Below, piece after piece: positions 1-11,156 of a stretch of 64,000 nt of DNA. Position 1 is the first letter of the stretch; each line of letters begins with the position of its first letter. A program made the position numbers and the translations under genes. The notes under the pieces were generated by a model, which saw only the letters and a program-made list of their open reading frames with translations, had not been told where the DNA came from and did not search any database. Origin of the DNA: Acanthopleura granulata. Lineage: Eukaryota > Mollusca > Polyplacophora > Chitonida > Chitonidae. Where the stretch lies: assembly GCA_016165875.1 (NCBI GenBank), contig JABBOT010000022.1, positions 2,073,333 through 2,137,332 on the forward strand. Reading direction: 5' to 3'.

Positions 1-521
1 CACTGTGTAAGGGATAAATCATGATTAACCACAATTCAATGTGATAATACTCTGTCCACATAAACTGCAATGTTGAAGCATATCAGTGACTGTTATAGCA
101 GCGAGCTAAGCAAAAGGTTGCATGAACTAATTATTAGAACAAGTTGCAAGCATACGTTCATGAAGCAGTCCATGAGAACTACATTGTGAGTGGGTCCCAG
201 TTAGCAGATGTGTAAACGCTGGGTGTAAAAGGGTTTTTGCAGCCGTGTTTGATCCACATCCTATACACAGAGCGATTGTTACAACACAACACATGTCACA
301 TGTAGAACATATGGTGTGTGATATAAACACAGAGTCAGGCCAACTGGCACATAGTATTTGTCACATTTCAATCTTATCACATAACATGTAGTCCATATGC
401 TTACAGTTATCATATATTCTGACATGTTTCACAAAAAAAGTAAAATAAGATAAAATACAGCACTTTGATTCATAGACTCCAGTCCGACACTTCATGCACT
501 GACTGTAGCCCCACATCGGGA

Positions 522-592
522 GACAGGCGTGTAGTTCAGGTCAGCATATCTTTTCACCTATCAGATCATGAGTTCAAATCCAAATCCTGTTG
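522..592 (+). repeat. tRNA-like SINE head fragment
   Basis: The stretch has a box A-like GTAGTTCAGGTCAGCA followed about 40 bases later by a box B-like GAGTTCAAATCC, the spacing of a pol III tRNA promoter. It cannot be folded into a proper tRNA cloverleaf by eye and lacks a CCA-side acceptor stem, so a decayed tRNA-derived SINE head is more likely than a gene. Confidence 0.3.
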
Positions 593-1225
593 TTTTGAAT
601 ATGTACAACATTGCCTCAGAGGTGGCACACCATTTATGGTGGTCAGAAAACGATACCATCAGTAGTTGGATCTGTAACATCTTAAATCTCCCGACTAACA
701 GCTGCTGAAGTCATTATTATATATATCGAAATGTTTCTAGTCTTAATTTATTAGTCAGTCTATGGCACATAAGTATGCACTGGTGTGTAAATGGTGTATT
801 AATGTAGTTGAGTCATTAAATGCAGTGTAGAGGTCAGGCTCTGTCGAGGGTTAACAGTATTACAGGTTGTATAATATCCAGCAAATATGCGCCGTCAACT
901 TATGTTAACTTCCTCTTCCATACAGCTGACATTCAGTACAGAAACACAGGAGCCCTGCGTAAATATTACAATAATTTTACCTCCTTCATTTCTATCACTA
1001 AAAACAGTCACATTGTGAAAAGTAATGAGTGAAATTTGTCCATTTCATGTGTTCAGCAAACAACTGCTAAACCAATATTTCAAAATTTTTTTTAATGTTA
1101 ACAAAATGCAGCTCATGACAAATGCATGCAGGTATAAAAAAGCAAGCATTTCTCATCTATCCTCTGAAGTTTATGCGCTTAAGAAATCCAGGTCCCATTC
1201 AGAAAGAGGTGATAAAATTGTTCTT

Positions 1226-1372
1226 TCATTTTATTTATTTATTTGATATGTTGTTTCACGGCAAACAACAATTTGTCAGTTAAATGACAACAGTGAAGTT
1301 TATGGGTGGACAAAGCCAGAGCGTCTGGGATAAACCACTGACCTCTGGCACAGTTCTAGCCAGATGCATTGT
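1226..1372 (-). repeat. Strongly diverged SINE family A relic
   Basis: The order of features resembles a reversed family A SINE. It starts with a TTTATTTATTTATTTG tail, then a TGTTTCACGGC-like block where family A has GTTTTACGCC, then a GGGATAAACCACTGACC-like block matching the region of the GGAAACCCACGACC segment. The middle is poorly conserved, so this is a weak call. Confidence 0.3.
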
Positions 1373-1440
1373 TATTTCACGAATTTCTCAGTAGAATAAT
1401 GCAGGGAAAACTAGTCACTATAAATGTGAACATGGCCAGA

Positions 1441-1696
1441 CTTATTCATTTCATTTACTTTCATACTTCATTGGTGTTTTACAGAATATTTCACTTACAC
1501 AAAAGCAACAAGCAATTATGGTAAAAGGAAAAAGGGGGAAAGCCACGGCCATGTGCAGGTTGCTGGTAGACCTACGCACATGCGACTGGAGCGGAAGACA
1601 GCATGAGCTGGACTTGACCTGAGAGCGACCACACTAGTAAGAGGCTTCTAGGTCGTGCTGCTCTAGTGCGCTAATACCCTCAGTCCCTGAGGCCCA
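1441..1696 (-). repeat. SINE family A copy, reverse orientation
   Basis: Read on the minus strand this copy begins with a GGGCCTCAGGGACTGAGG-like head and continues through CAAGTCCAGCTCATGCTG. It reaches the conserved block shared with the intact copy at 38860-39127 (CTACCAGCAACCTGCAC) and ends in AAACACCAATGAAG plus an AT-rich tail. Many substitutions and small deletions mark it as an old insertion. It sits within the inferred ROCK first intron. Confidence 0.7.
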
Positions 1697-3440
1697 TGGC
1701 CAAAATTTGAAAAAACAAATTGTTAGAGATTCAACATTACCAGGAGAAAAAATTTTCACATATTTTGTAAATTGTTTTTGTTTGGTTTTTTTAATAACAA
1801 TTTTTAAATCTAATACTAGCACAATTTGCTGCAGTATTGAAATAAAAGCCAATAATAACACCCCTGATTATCATTGATCGGAACTTCCTGCATATTAAGT
1901 AGTTAAGTACTTATGACAAATAATTGTGTTTTAATCCAGAAAGTAACATGTAACAAAGCTGCCAAATCTGTCCATGCAAAACAAGTGTATGGTATTCACA
2001 TAACCTTCAATCATAAGTACCTGTACATTCAGGTCTACCTCCAATCTATGTTCAGCAACTTTAAGGTCATTAATTAAATCAATCATTCAAAAATAAAACA
2101 CCAGATTAGACTTCACACCTAAGTCAGAGGATATCAATCTCTCATTAATAATAACTAAACTGCTTACATGTCACTGAAATTTCAGTAAACCCTGAGAATT
2201 GTAAAATGTGTAAAAAGTTCTAGTTTTTAAGTGTGTGTAAAATCATCACTGTACATGGAGTGTGCGTGTAAACAAGGATTACAGCTTTTAAGTCTTGTAA
2301 ACTGTTTGCTGTGAATTCTCTTCTAAATTTCTAAAACTAGATTAGCAAGTGATTTTTTCAAGCTTCCAAGGTTTCTGGATTTTTAAATCATGTGAAGTAT
2401 TTATAGTTTAACAGCATGGAGAAAAACCTCAAACATAAAACACAGTTCTGACAGAGTCTGACAGTTCTGTTAAACAAATAACCAGACCTCTTCTGTTACA
2501 GGCTTTGAATGCTAGTCACATTTTCCATTTTGCTAAATATCACAAGAAACTTCAAAAGTCTTTTTACAGCTGACAATATATGATGAATGATCAGCATAAA
2601 AATCGTCATAAAATTCAGTACATATATATCATTCCTGCCTTTTCTTGTGTTACACATCTCACTGTTGAGCAGAAAAACTTCATCAGACTTGTACAACTCC
2701 ATTCCGCACGAAGGAGCCCCCCCCCCAGGAGGTTTTCTAATTTTACAAATCTACTAACATCTACAAAAGTATGCGCACAAGTATGTATGAGAAGGATTTC
2801 ACAGGGAAATTTCTCCAAAATTTCTGTATGTGCCTCTTTAATACAACTAGTGTAAATCTTATACTAACATTAAATCACTAACATGCCCCTCATCAAATTT
2901 CACTTCTTCTGCCACAGATTTGTACATGTTGGCTTTAATTGCTAATCACCACTAATGTTAATACAGGTCTGGGGTTTATGTACAAGCAAATACATGTATG
3001 TATCCACAATCACCCTATAAATTCAAGATGCAAAATAGTTTTTCTACTGTTGTTGACATATAAAATATACCTACTATCTTGAATGGATGACTAAGTGTAA
3101 TAACTTAATGCAACATCAGCCATATCATGGTATGAACAAGATCTAGTCAGGAAATAATATGGTTCAATCCTCCTCTAAGTCTATACATCTACGAGCAGGT
3201 AGCTCACCTTTGAAACGGGGTGTATAAAGACAAATCTGTTCGCTGGTTTATAGCTGACTCAAACACAGAGAAAAATATGGAAACAACCCAGTACCCTTTG
3301 TTATTTTTTTCCTTATTTCTGGCTGTACAGATGCTATTCCAGATTCCAAATTATTTTAATAAAACTATGAAAAAGCAAACATGAATAACAAATAAATACT
3401 GAGGTGGCTGGAGATAAGAAAATATGCAGCTGTAACATAC

Positions 3441-3536
3441 CAACAATCCATCCACATGGATTTCTGATTTGGCATCTCGAACTCTCTCTTCCAGAGCTTT
3501 CAATCGATTCCTGAACTCCACATCGACTATCGCCAT
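3441..3536 (-). CDS. ROCK: ROCK (Rho-associated protein kinase), first coding exon
   Basis: The exon encodes 32 residues, MAIVDVEFRNRLKALEER then VRDAKSEIHVDGLL. The stretch R(D)xKSEIxxDGLL matches the N-terminal helix that precedes the kinase domain in ROCK1/ROCK2, where the human proteins read close to RDPKSEVNSDCLL and RDPRSPINVESLL. ROCK is a RhoA-activated serine/threonine kinase that phosphorylates the myosin phosphatase subunit and LIM kinase, controlling actomyosin contraction in the cytoplasm. The ATG has a strong context (GCAGCCATGG) and is the first in-frame ATG. The exon ends in a GTATGT donor at 3440 in phase 0. The kinase, coiled-coil, PH and C1 domains would be encoded beyond the left edge. 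The assignment rests on a short exon, but motif and exon end agree. Confidence 0.82.
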
Positions 3537-3730
3537 GGCTGCCCCTTCCCGATTTGTTGAGCTTCTGACCAATCAGTGACTCTTCAAATGTATTCTCCAG
3601 ATCACAAGTTTCGGTCTCATTGTACACGACCGAGGAATTTCAGCACAACCACCACTGGGCTACAGTCAACTCATTGTCGCTCACGATGCTATCTCTGCAT
3701 GCTTCTGTTCGTGTTCACTTCCTAAAATCT
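3537..3730 (-). promoter_or_regulatory. ROCK 5' untranslated region and probable proximal promoter
   Basis: This is the sequence immediately upstream of the ROCK ATG. An inverted CCAAT box (CTGATTGGTC on the minus strand, plus-strand 3569-3578) lies about 35 bases before the start codon. An ETS-like AGGAAGTG lies near 3715-3722. I see no TATA box, which fits a broadly expressed kinase. The transcription start cannot be placed from sequence alone. Confidence 0.4.
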
Positions 3731-3867
3731 GGATCAAGAACGGGCAGATCTGCAGACAGAGAAATTGACAATGATGTTTATATAGGGTAAGAAGTTATAA
3801 CGTATGATACAGTCACAAAGTCATACAGTAGGTAGTTTAATACTGGCACTCTAATACATTGATTCAA

Positions 3868-3990
3868 ATGTCAAGTCCAGCTTTCTCTGCGGTCTTACCA
3901 TGGAAGATCTGCCATCAACCTAGCTGTGAATGGCCGCAGGTTTCCCTTGTGCTCTGCCCAGTTTCATACCACCATAATGCTAGTCGCCAC
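3868..3990 (+). repeat. SINE family A fragment
   Basis: Conserved blocks in the correct order are TCAAGTCCAGCTTTCTCTGC, GTCTTACCATGGAAGATCTG, GGCCGCAGGTTTCCC, GGGCTCTGCC-like TGCTCTGCCCAGTTTC and ACCACCATAATGCTAGTCGC. Both the tRNA-like head and the AATAAATA tail are missing. It lies just upstream of the ROCK 5' region. Confidence 0.65.
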
Positions 3991-5620
3991 TTAACTGAAT
4001 AGCTTCTACCTGACAACTTAGTGTGCATGACATATAATGATATTATGCTACAGATTTTGAAACCAGCAAACATCAACAGCTTCACAGCTATTGAGATGGT
4101 TCCTTCCTTTATGTTACAAAGAACCTACTAATTTATGCTTTCCCATACGTTATGTGACCAGAGAAGGGATCTAGTTCCACTGTAGCTTTATTTAAAAATA
4201 TTCCCAAATTTTGCAGGAACTCTGGTATCACAGATTTCAGATGACAATAATGAACAGACAATGGGCAAGGCTGATGCAGTATGTCAGGGTGTTTCTAAAG
4301 GTAGGTAAGTCTGAGGGATGTCTTTGCCTCAAAGGAAAAGACATGGCACTGGCCACTACAGGAAGATGTATAATTGAGTGTTACAAACCACAATATCCAC
4401 TTTTATTCAGCACTGATCAACATATACACTGAAGAACTGCAATACCCCCCCCCCCCCGCACTCTGAACCACCACTGGTGATTTTTTCCAATATTTGAGTT
4501 TATCATTATCATTTGAGTTTACATCGGTGACTTAAGACCTAGAATGCCAACAATGCACATTAACTAACGTTAAGTTGTTAACAAACAAAACTACCCCTAA
4601 ATCACAGGCTTTCACGAAAACTGATTCCTAAGCACCTGTTCAAATCCATCAAGTAATTTAAACTGACAAGTTTCATATCGTTGTTTAGTACGAGTAAAGG
4701 GCCTCTGATGACATTTGTTTCCTCATCCGTAAAATTATTTCCCATATATATTTCACATATGCATTTCGTATGATAAAATCCCCAGATTTAACAACAAAAT
4801 GGCAAGTTCTGAAACCTGATCCCAGCGAATCAGAGATTGTATGTACCTGGGTGAGTGCGTCAACTCGAAGTCGATCGGTCGATACCGCAAGCTACTGACA
4901 CTACAGTACGATCTTGACAACACCCGTTCAAGTCACCGCTTACACTTTGTGGAGCCTTGCTTTCACAGCTTCAATACAGTCCTGTTGAATTTGTCAGACA
5001 CACTCATGAACTTCGACGAGACAGTTTAAAACAGACAGATTTTCCATCGACCGCCATTGCGTAGGCCGGAGTTTAACTTCAATGGCGGCTCATGAATATG
5101 CTTCCGTAAATTCGAGACACAGTTCCGAATCTTGAAAAACCGTTCGATGAATGCAGCTTGTGATAAATTCAACTTAAGCGAGTGCTGGTATCTAATTTTT
5201 AGAGATTAAATGCTTGCTTTGTTCACCATACTCATCAGTTTTGAAATCAACGGAAGTTTAAAAAGTTTTGTCGAGTTGCGGTACAGGGGAAGTAACTCAG
5301 TGTAAACTTTTCATCCGGAAACAGGATGACTGTTGCTGAGGTTAGCATACGCGGCTATGGAGTTCATCTACACGCGTTGTCCTATATGACTCACCCTTTA
5401 TCTTTTTGTTTTTCAGTCCACAAGTGCGAGTAAAACACTGCGACATTCAGTCTGAGTTGCGATTGCCTTGCCTTTGGTGATTAAATGAACTGTGATCCTC
5501 TTGATGCAGCCTCTACGTAGGGGTACGGGAGGGTGGGGAGGGGGCGAGGGTAATATGAAGTGCGAATATTTTCTTTATTTGTAAAGCCTTTTAATATTCT
5601 GCTAAAGAAAATGCACATTA
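3991..5620. other. Intergenic stretch upstream of ROCK
   Basis: No gene is recognisable. The stretch contains a 13-base C-run at about 4446. It also has a pair of inverted YY1-like sites: CCGCCATTG at 5050-5058 and CAATGGCGG at 5079-5087 form a 9-bp perfect inverted repeat around a 20-bp spacer. These could be regulatory, but nothing ties them to a transcription start. Confidence 0.4.
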
Positions 5621-5879
5621 GCCCTTTATATAGACATGTACATGTGTGTGCGAACACACTGCTACCTAACAAGCCTTCATATAGACATGTACGTGTGTGT
5701 GCGAACACACTGCTACCTAACAAGCCCTTATATAGACATGTACGTGTGTGTGCGAACACACTGCTACCTAACAAGCCTTTATATAGACATGTACGTGTGT
5801 GTGCGAACACACAGCTACCTAACAAGCCTTTATATAGACATGTACGTGTGTGTGCGAACACACTGCTACCTAACAAGCA
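5621..5879. repeat. Minisatellite, five copies of a 51-bp unit
   Basis: The marker TAGACATGTA recurs at 5631, 5682, 5733, 5784 and 5835, exactly 51 bp apart, and the copies differ at only a few bases. Each copy contains GTGTGTGCGAACACAC, a 6-bp stem closed by GCGA. Because 51 is a multiple of three, both strands carry repetitive open frames through the array (17-residue period). I see no reason to regard these as genes. There are no variable spacers, so it is not a CRISPR array. Confidence 0.95.
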
Positions 5880-6574
5880 ATGGGTGTATAGAGGACCCAA
5901 AGTTTAGGTCTACGCAGGTCGAAATAGCCTACATAAATACACTGAGACGGAGGACAGGGCACGCCCGCTTTATGAACGTGAATCCCCGTTTATCCGTACG
6001 ACAATTTGCACTCACGGAAACAGCCGATTTAACCATTCTATATATAGATGAACGTGTCGCATAGCAGTCTGGAAGACAATTTTACAGCAAAAAGGCTGAG
6101 CGCGGGAAATACTGGCCATCACCATAAAATCTAAATGGACTTATTTGTAGGTTTGGAATAAGGAAGACAAATCCAGATGACCCAGTGCATACGTGTATAT
6201 CTTATAATGTAACAGACTCAGTGTGTTATTTTAAAAGTGTGACGTGTGTAACTGCAAGACGAAGTCCATCCTTTCAGTCCGAGTTTGCTTAGGCGTTGGA
6301 ATTTGAATTGGAAGTAGCATTTGAACTGCTCTCAGCGAGGACCGCGCTCATGTCATGCCAATCAACCTTTCCATAAAGAAAATTCTTTACACGTCCTTCT
6401 CGGCTGTATTATGAAGATTGAAGTGGTGCCTGCAGACTTCACTGAAACATAGTTTTCAAAATGTTTCTGAGGCCAGAAATCGGTTACATTTCAAAACCTA
6501 AAGAAAGTTACCCGATTTTGCCAAATAACTGACAACGGTACGTGAGCCGTTTGATACGTTCGAAGTTCTCACAG

Positions 6575-6812
6575 TTTATTTATTTATTTGATTGGTGTTT
6601 TACGCCGTACTCAAGAATATTTCACATATACGACGGCGGTCAGCATTATGGTGGGAGGAAAACGGGCAGAACCCGTTGAAAACCCACAACCATCCGCAGG
6701 TTGCTGGCAGACCTTCCCACGTCCGCCCGGAGAGGAAGCCAGCATGAACTCACAGCGACCGTTTTGGTGGGAAGCTTCTGGGCAATTACGCTGCGCTAGA
6801 GCGCTAATCAGG
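6575..6812 (-). repeat. SINE family A copy, reverse orientation, head truncated
   Basis: It starts with TTTATTTATTTATTTG and ATTGGTGTTTTACGCCGTAC. It then follows the family order through ACGACGGCGGTCAGCATTAT, GGTGGGAGGAAAACGGGCAG, GTTGCTGGCAGACCTTCCCA and AGCCAGCATGA to CTGCGCTAGAGCGCTAA. It lacks the final GCCACGGAGGCC of the tRNA-like head. This is one of the better preserved copies. Confidence 0.88.
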
Positions 6813-7759
6813 TTTTCACAGTTAATGTGACCACAAAACAGCGACTTTCATCAGTAAGGGTAGTAAATGAAGAGGACAGTATTCGAGATTCGACCGGAAA
6901 TGACATAGAAATGGACAAAAGAGGTGAGTTGGGGTGCCCCTCGAATTCGATGTCGGTAATCTGCGGTGATTTTGAGTCCATCAAGATGGACTACATAAAC
7001 CCCAAGCCTATAGGATTCAGCACAAAGATGAAAATTTATTCCTCACACTTCCTCAGCATCGTGTTGTCGATTTATAGTACAATAACATCTCTCCTGCTGA
7101 AGAGGAATAGGCGAAGTACTGGTTGGTCCGGCATTGGTACAGAGAAGTGGCTCTGTAAGTCTGGAAGGAACGAACAATAGTGTGCTAAGTTATCGGATGA
7201 CATTAGTTTTTAGTAATTTCAGATTATATATAATATAGTAGACAACTGAAATATGCTTTTTTTTTTCTTTTCTTTTTTTTTTGATATATATGTATGAACA
7301 CGCAGCTGTGTCATTATATGGATACTTAAGCTAGTCTTAAGAAATTTGTGTCATTCCAGGTCAATACTTCGATGTAAGGCGATAAGAGTAGTTCCCCTTG
7401 CATTGCACACATTTTTCCATGATCCAAACAGTTGAGCCCAAACGCTGGTGTTACAGTGCATGTATTTAAGATTGCTGGTTGTTTTATGACCAATGATGAA
7501 AACAGGCTAAGATTTCAAAGAAACCCGGCTGCAAGTCTTGAGGAGAAAATGGTATATCATTCGGGGTATAGGGGAAAATAAACAGATTGGTAAGATGGAA
7601 GAAACCCATGATGGTAAATAAGATGTTCTGAACGTTTCATTTCGGGTATATGCCACATGACACTGATTACACTCTCCCCGTAGCTTTTGGTTTAAGTGCT
7701 GGACGATTACTGTGGGCTAAGTCTACATTTTATAGCGCGCATTAAATATACGACGCTTG
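6813..7759. other. Intergenic, no gene seen
   Basis: A 117-codon frame follows the SINE on the plus strand, but it has no recognisable domain and looks fortuitous. A T-rich run occupies 7257-7283. Nothing else stands out. Confidence 0.4.
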
Positions 7760-8075
7760 AGATTCGCTATATGCATGACCTTCACACATCGGTCGCCACG
7801 ATATGGCTGAGATATTGCCGATGTGGCGTTAAGCCATAATCATTCATTCATTCACACATCGGTCACGGTGGTACTATGGCATGCACCCTTTGACATTCGC
7901 TATATGCATGTCCTTCATACATCGGTCACGGTGGTACTATGGCATGCACCCTTTGACATTCGCTATACGCATGTCCTTCATACATCGGTCACGGTGGTAC
8001 TATGGCATGCACCCTTTGAGATTCGCTATATGCATGTCCTTCATACATCGGTCACGGTGGTACTATGGCATACAC
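7760..8075. repeat. Minisatellite, 63-bp unit, about four copies plus an interrupted one
   Basis: The marker ATCGGTCACGGTGG recurs at 7858, 7921, 7984 and 8047, exactly 63 bp apart. A further partial copy (GAGATTCGCTATATGCATG at about 7760-7778, then TTCACACATCGGTC) lies upstream and is separated from the rest by a SINE tail at 7795-7850. Since 63 is a multiple of three, the plus strand carries open frames with a 21-residue period, which I regard as by-products. Confidence 0.93.
7795..7850 (+). mobile_element. 5'-truncated SINE tail (family D) with target duplication
   Basis: The 56-bp segment ends in GATGTGGCGTTAAGCCATAA then TCATTCATTCA, the same 3' end seen at 9696 and 42463. It is bracketed by perfect 14-base direct repeats TTCACACATCGGTC (7781-7794 and 7851-7864). 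Such a structure is expected when a 5'-truncated element is inserted by target-primed reverse transcription. The surrounding minisatellite also contains the repeat sequence, so part of the apparent duplication could be array-derived. Confidence 0.7.
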
Positions 8076-8249
8076 ATGTTATTGATTCAAAAACACTTGT
8101 GCAAACGATATACTGTGTATCAAACGCCTTCATTCTTAAGTTTCTTAAATCACCAACGCTCTTGTTAGCAAGTCTGTATACAACGTTAAAATCCCCGGAA
8201 ATCTGTGTCATAAAAGTATCTAATTCCGCTCAACCAAGGACTAGGATCC

Positions 8250-8398
8250 GTATAAACATTCATGTTTAGTACATCGACATGGCGCTTTAATGAACACCTG
8301 CAATCAACGCGCGATTAAGATAACTATATTAGTATGTGACCTGAAATGTATTCAAGGACTACAAGTTTGAATTTTGAGTTGTATTTCTTGCCTATAGA
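8250..8398 (+). repeat. Dispersed repeat family F, single copy
   Basis: This segment shares long blocks with the tandem copies at 50284-50850. Examples are ACATCGACATGG, GCTTTAATGAACA, GCAATCAA, a GCGAxTAAGATAxCTATATT block and GACTACAAGTTTGAA, all in the same order. I do not recognise the family. It carries no reading frame. Confidence 0.75.
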
Positions 8399-10885
8399 AA
8401 GTCGATTGTCTTCTTTACATGTCATCTTCAGGAGAAGATGACAAGTAAAACTTAGTCTCTATGCTTTTGGATCAAAACATATTTTCCAGATTTTTGATGT
8501 AGGATCAATTAACAGGAATTATGAACAATGAATTCTTGTCTTGTTTTGTGTGGTCTTCAGACACGTACGGGTTGGTGTAGTACAGTTTGTGTCCAACTCC
8601 CCGGGCGTACTCTTTATGATGAAGATTGTGCAACCATGCTTTTTCCGGCCGAAAACATTGATACGGCAAGGGGTGTTTTTTTGTGAAAAATTTGAATTTA
8701 CCTTTGATAAGGATTGTTCAGTCCCAAAGAATGCTGGTAAAACAGCATGGGTGAAATCTTGTAAAAACACACCAGTATCATGCAAGGGTTTCGTATTGTA
8801 TGCACACGTAAATCTCGTTCGGGCGCATTTCGAAATCTAATTGCATTCATTCTTGAAAATCTGTTACCATACATCATGTGATTAAATCAAGATTTTTTTT
8901 AAAAATATAGTATATGTACCGTCTGGTTTTGAAGAGGAAGCTTTTAAGCTTTTTAGAGAACCAGATGTTATGCGCTGCTGAAAATGTCCATATAAAGGTT
9001 TACATGCATTAGAACCCCAGTATTATGCATCCGGATTACGACAGCTGCCCAGTTGACGCGATGACATTGTGGCATGTATCTTGGGTTGGGATCTATACGT
9101 ATGATTTGCTGACTGAAAACAGCGGACTGCACTTTTTCAGTGCAGCTTTATGAATACAGGTCATTCATTCCATTTACATTCTGAGCAAAGTAGACTTCTG
9201 GTTTTATGTAAACTGACGCAGTGAACTTTATACGGTGTTAATACATCAGAGCTGTTGATGCATGTAGACACGGTTATCGTCCAAGAATGTAGCAGTGTCT
9301 CGTCTAGTGAAATGAAGGGTATCCTTAGGATATACCATACATGGGTTAATTGTATATGTGATTTGCACCCATGGCCATGTCGGTTCTGGAACAGAAGGAT
9401 GCCATGGTCCACTGCACATAGTTAAAGGCACCTTTCAGGGGAGGCTTTGGTGTTCTTTTGTTAAGGATGCAACATGGCCACGAGAGCAAGTCACTCAGAC
9501 TTTTCTAACCGGGTGTTTACAAGCACAGACTCACCCTAAACTCTAACTTGGCCAATATATTTCGTTCTAATGAGATAACACTAAAGGAATTTTCCTATAC
9601 TCGTTATCAGTGGCCAGATAGACTGGCCATTCCTAGGATAAAACTTACGGTTCAGATACAATTATATATAAATAGGCCTAGAATCCTCGTTAATATGATG
9701 TGGCGTTAAGCCATAATCATTCATTTCTCGTTGATCGGCTTCTGGTAGCGTATAAGCTTATACGCATGTGAACTGCACGATCACATATGAAACCGTGTGC
9801 TAGAAGTACATTTCAATTGTCGGCAGATGTAAATGAAAGGGGGTCTTCTTCATTGGGATGTCTTTCCTAGTGCAATGGCAACTCGGGTGCAAACCAGCTG
9901 ATTTGACGAATGTTTTTTTGCAATGAATGAATAATACGTCACTACAGTTATTCACAACCAATCAACGCGAATAATTAAAGGAAGGAATAAACAATGGATT
10001 GGGAAGCTTTCAGGTGGGAAAAGTGCCCTATTAAATAACTGTTACATGATGCTTCAACAGTTTCGTATCTAACGTTACAGACCTGTGTGGACCACTAGGC
10101 ATGCATATTTGAATGTACAAAATGAATAGTAATTTGTTTGTTTTTTTCTAAGTTCAATTCATCCACCCCAGCGTATAAGTTTAGGGCATAACAGAGAATA
10201 TATAGTTTGTATTGTGAGGCCGTTGCGTGAACCCTTCGCAAGTGTGTCACGTGCACTAATTTATTTCATGAATTACTCCTGGCTCTGTAAAGAAAACTGC
10301 TTCGTCATACATTGCCTCCATGAACAATCCAGGTTTCTCTTATCGTGGAGTGTACACGTACATAGGCCATGCATGATTTATTTTCCACAACACACATCTC
10401 TGCATGTCAGTGCTTAAACCTTCCAATCGCCATAGCTACGTCCACAACAACGGCCAAATACTCCATTAGCGATTGATTTAATACAGCGGGATTACATTGT
10501 GCCTAAGTACATGAAATAAGCCCTTATATATAAGGACGCCATGAAGAGGCGATTGTGTCGGGCTGTGTGCGAACTGCGTGAGGGCAGCACAAAGAACGCG
10601 ATGCTTCTCCTCTTACCATCTACCAAAAGAACGTGAAAGTCAATGGTCGTCTGCACACACCCGACATTTTTGTCAGGCTCAAGGCATATCCACGTCTAAG
10701 GCTCGTTATTGATACCCTTAATAGTGTTCTACACGCCTCTCATAAAATACCAACAACTGTGTTCACTAGTATACTGGTATATCCATACCGCTTACTATCT
10801 AAGGCTATATATATAGGGTTACCCATCTCTCTCTCTCTATATATATATATGGTTCCCACCTGTACCGTGTAGATTCCAACGCTGA
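8399..10885. other. Intergenic, no gene seen
   Basis: The stretch holds a small hairpin at 8420-8443 (TGTCATCTTC / GAAGATGACA, 4-base loop), a SINE tail at 9696-9724 and TATA and CT dinucleotide runs near 10805-10850. A 99-codon frame at 8541-8840 has no recognisable motif. Confidence 0.4.
9696..9724 (+). mobile_element. 5'-truncated SINE tail (family D)
   Basis: GATGTGGCGTTAAGCCATAA then TCATTCAT is identical to the 3' end of the insertion at 7795-7850. It is flanked by CTCGTT on both sides (about 9687 and 9727), a possible short target duplication. Confidence 0.6.
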
Positions 10886-11156
10886 ATTATTTATTTATTT
10901 ATTTAGATATTTATTTATTTAATAGGTCTTTAACACCGTACTAAAGAATGTTTGACTTATACGATGGCGACCAGCATTACAGTGGGAGCTAGCTTGTGTG
11001 AAACTCACGACCATTCCCAAGTGGCTGCGGACCTTCCCACGTACGGCCGGACAGAAAGCCAGCATGAGCTGGTCTTGAACTCACAGCGACCGTATTGTTG
11101 AAAGACTCCTGCTTGGGCCATTGCGCTGTTGGCTAATTCCCGCGGCCACGGAGGCC
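10886..11156 (-). repeat. SINE family A copy, near full length, reverse orientation
   Basis: It runs from a TTATTTATTTATTTA tail through TTAACACCGTACTAAAGAAT, ACGATGGCGACCAGCATTAC, GCGGACCTTCCCACGTACGG, AGCCAGCATGAGCTGGTCTT and GAACTCACAGCGACCG to GGCCACGGAGGCCC, the reverse complement of the tRNA-like head. It is moderately diverged from the copy at 38860-39127. Confidence 0.88.

Larger units (their letters stand above)
1..3440 (-). other. Probable first intron of ROCK gene (partial)
   Basis: This stretch lies immediately downstream, on the minus strand, of the ROCK first-exon donor and continues past the window edge. I looked for the next expected ROCK segment (the helical region leading to the kinase domain) and did not see it, so the second exon is presumably outside the window. 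The stretch holds SINE relics at about 1226-1372 and 1441-1696, a short C-run near 2710 and otherwise AT-rich sequence without recognisable coding content. Calling it an intron is inference from the donor at 3440. Confidence 0.6.

Noticed and set aside
5621..5879. CRISPR-like array
   Set aside because: Direct tandem repeats without unique spacers in a eukaryotic setting.
5481..6064. Repetitive open frames on both strands with a 17-residue period
   Set aside because: They arise because the 51-bp minisatellite unit is a multiple of three. No signal peptide, domain or conserved flanks support a gene.
7823..8269. 148-codon frame with 21-residue repeats
   Set aside because: By-product of the 63-bp minisatellite; a second frame is equally open in another phase.
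8420..8443. 10-bp hairpin resembling a histone 3' stem-loop
   Set aside because: The stem and loop bases do not fit the histone consensus and no histone frame is nearby.
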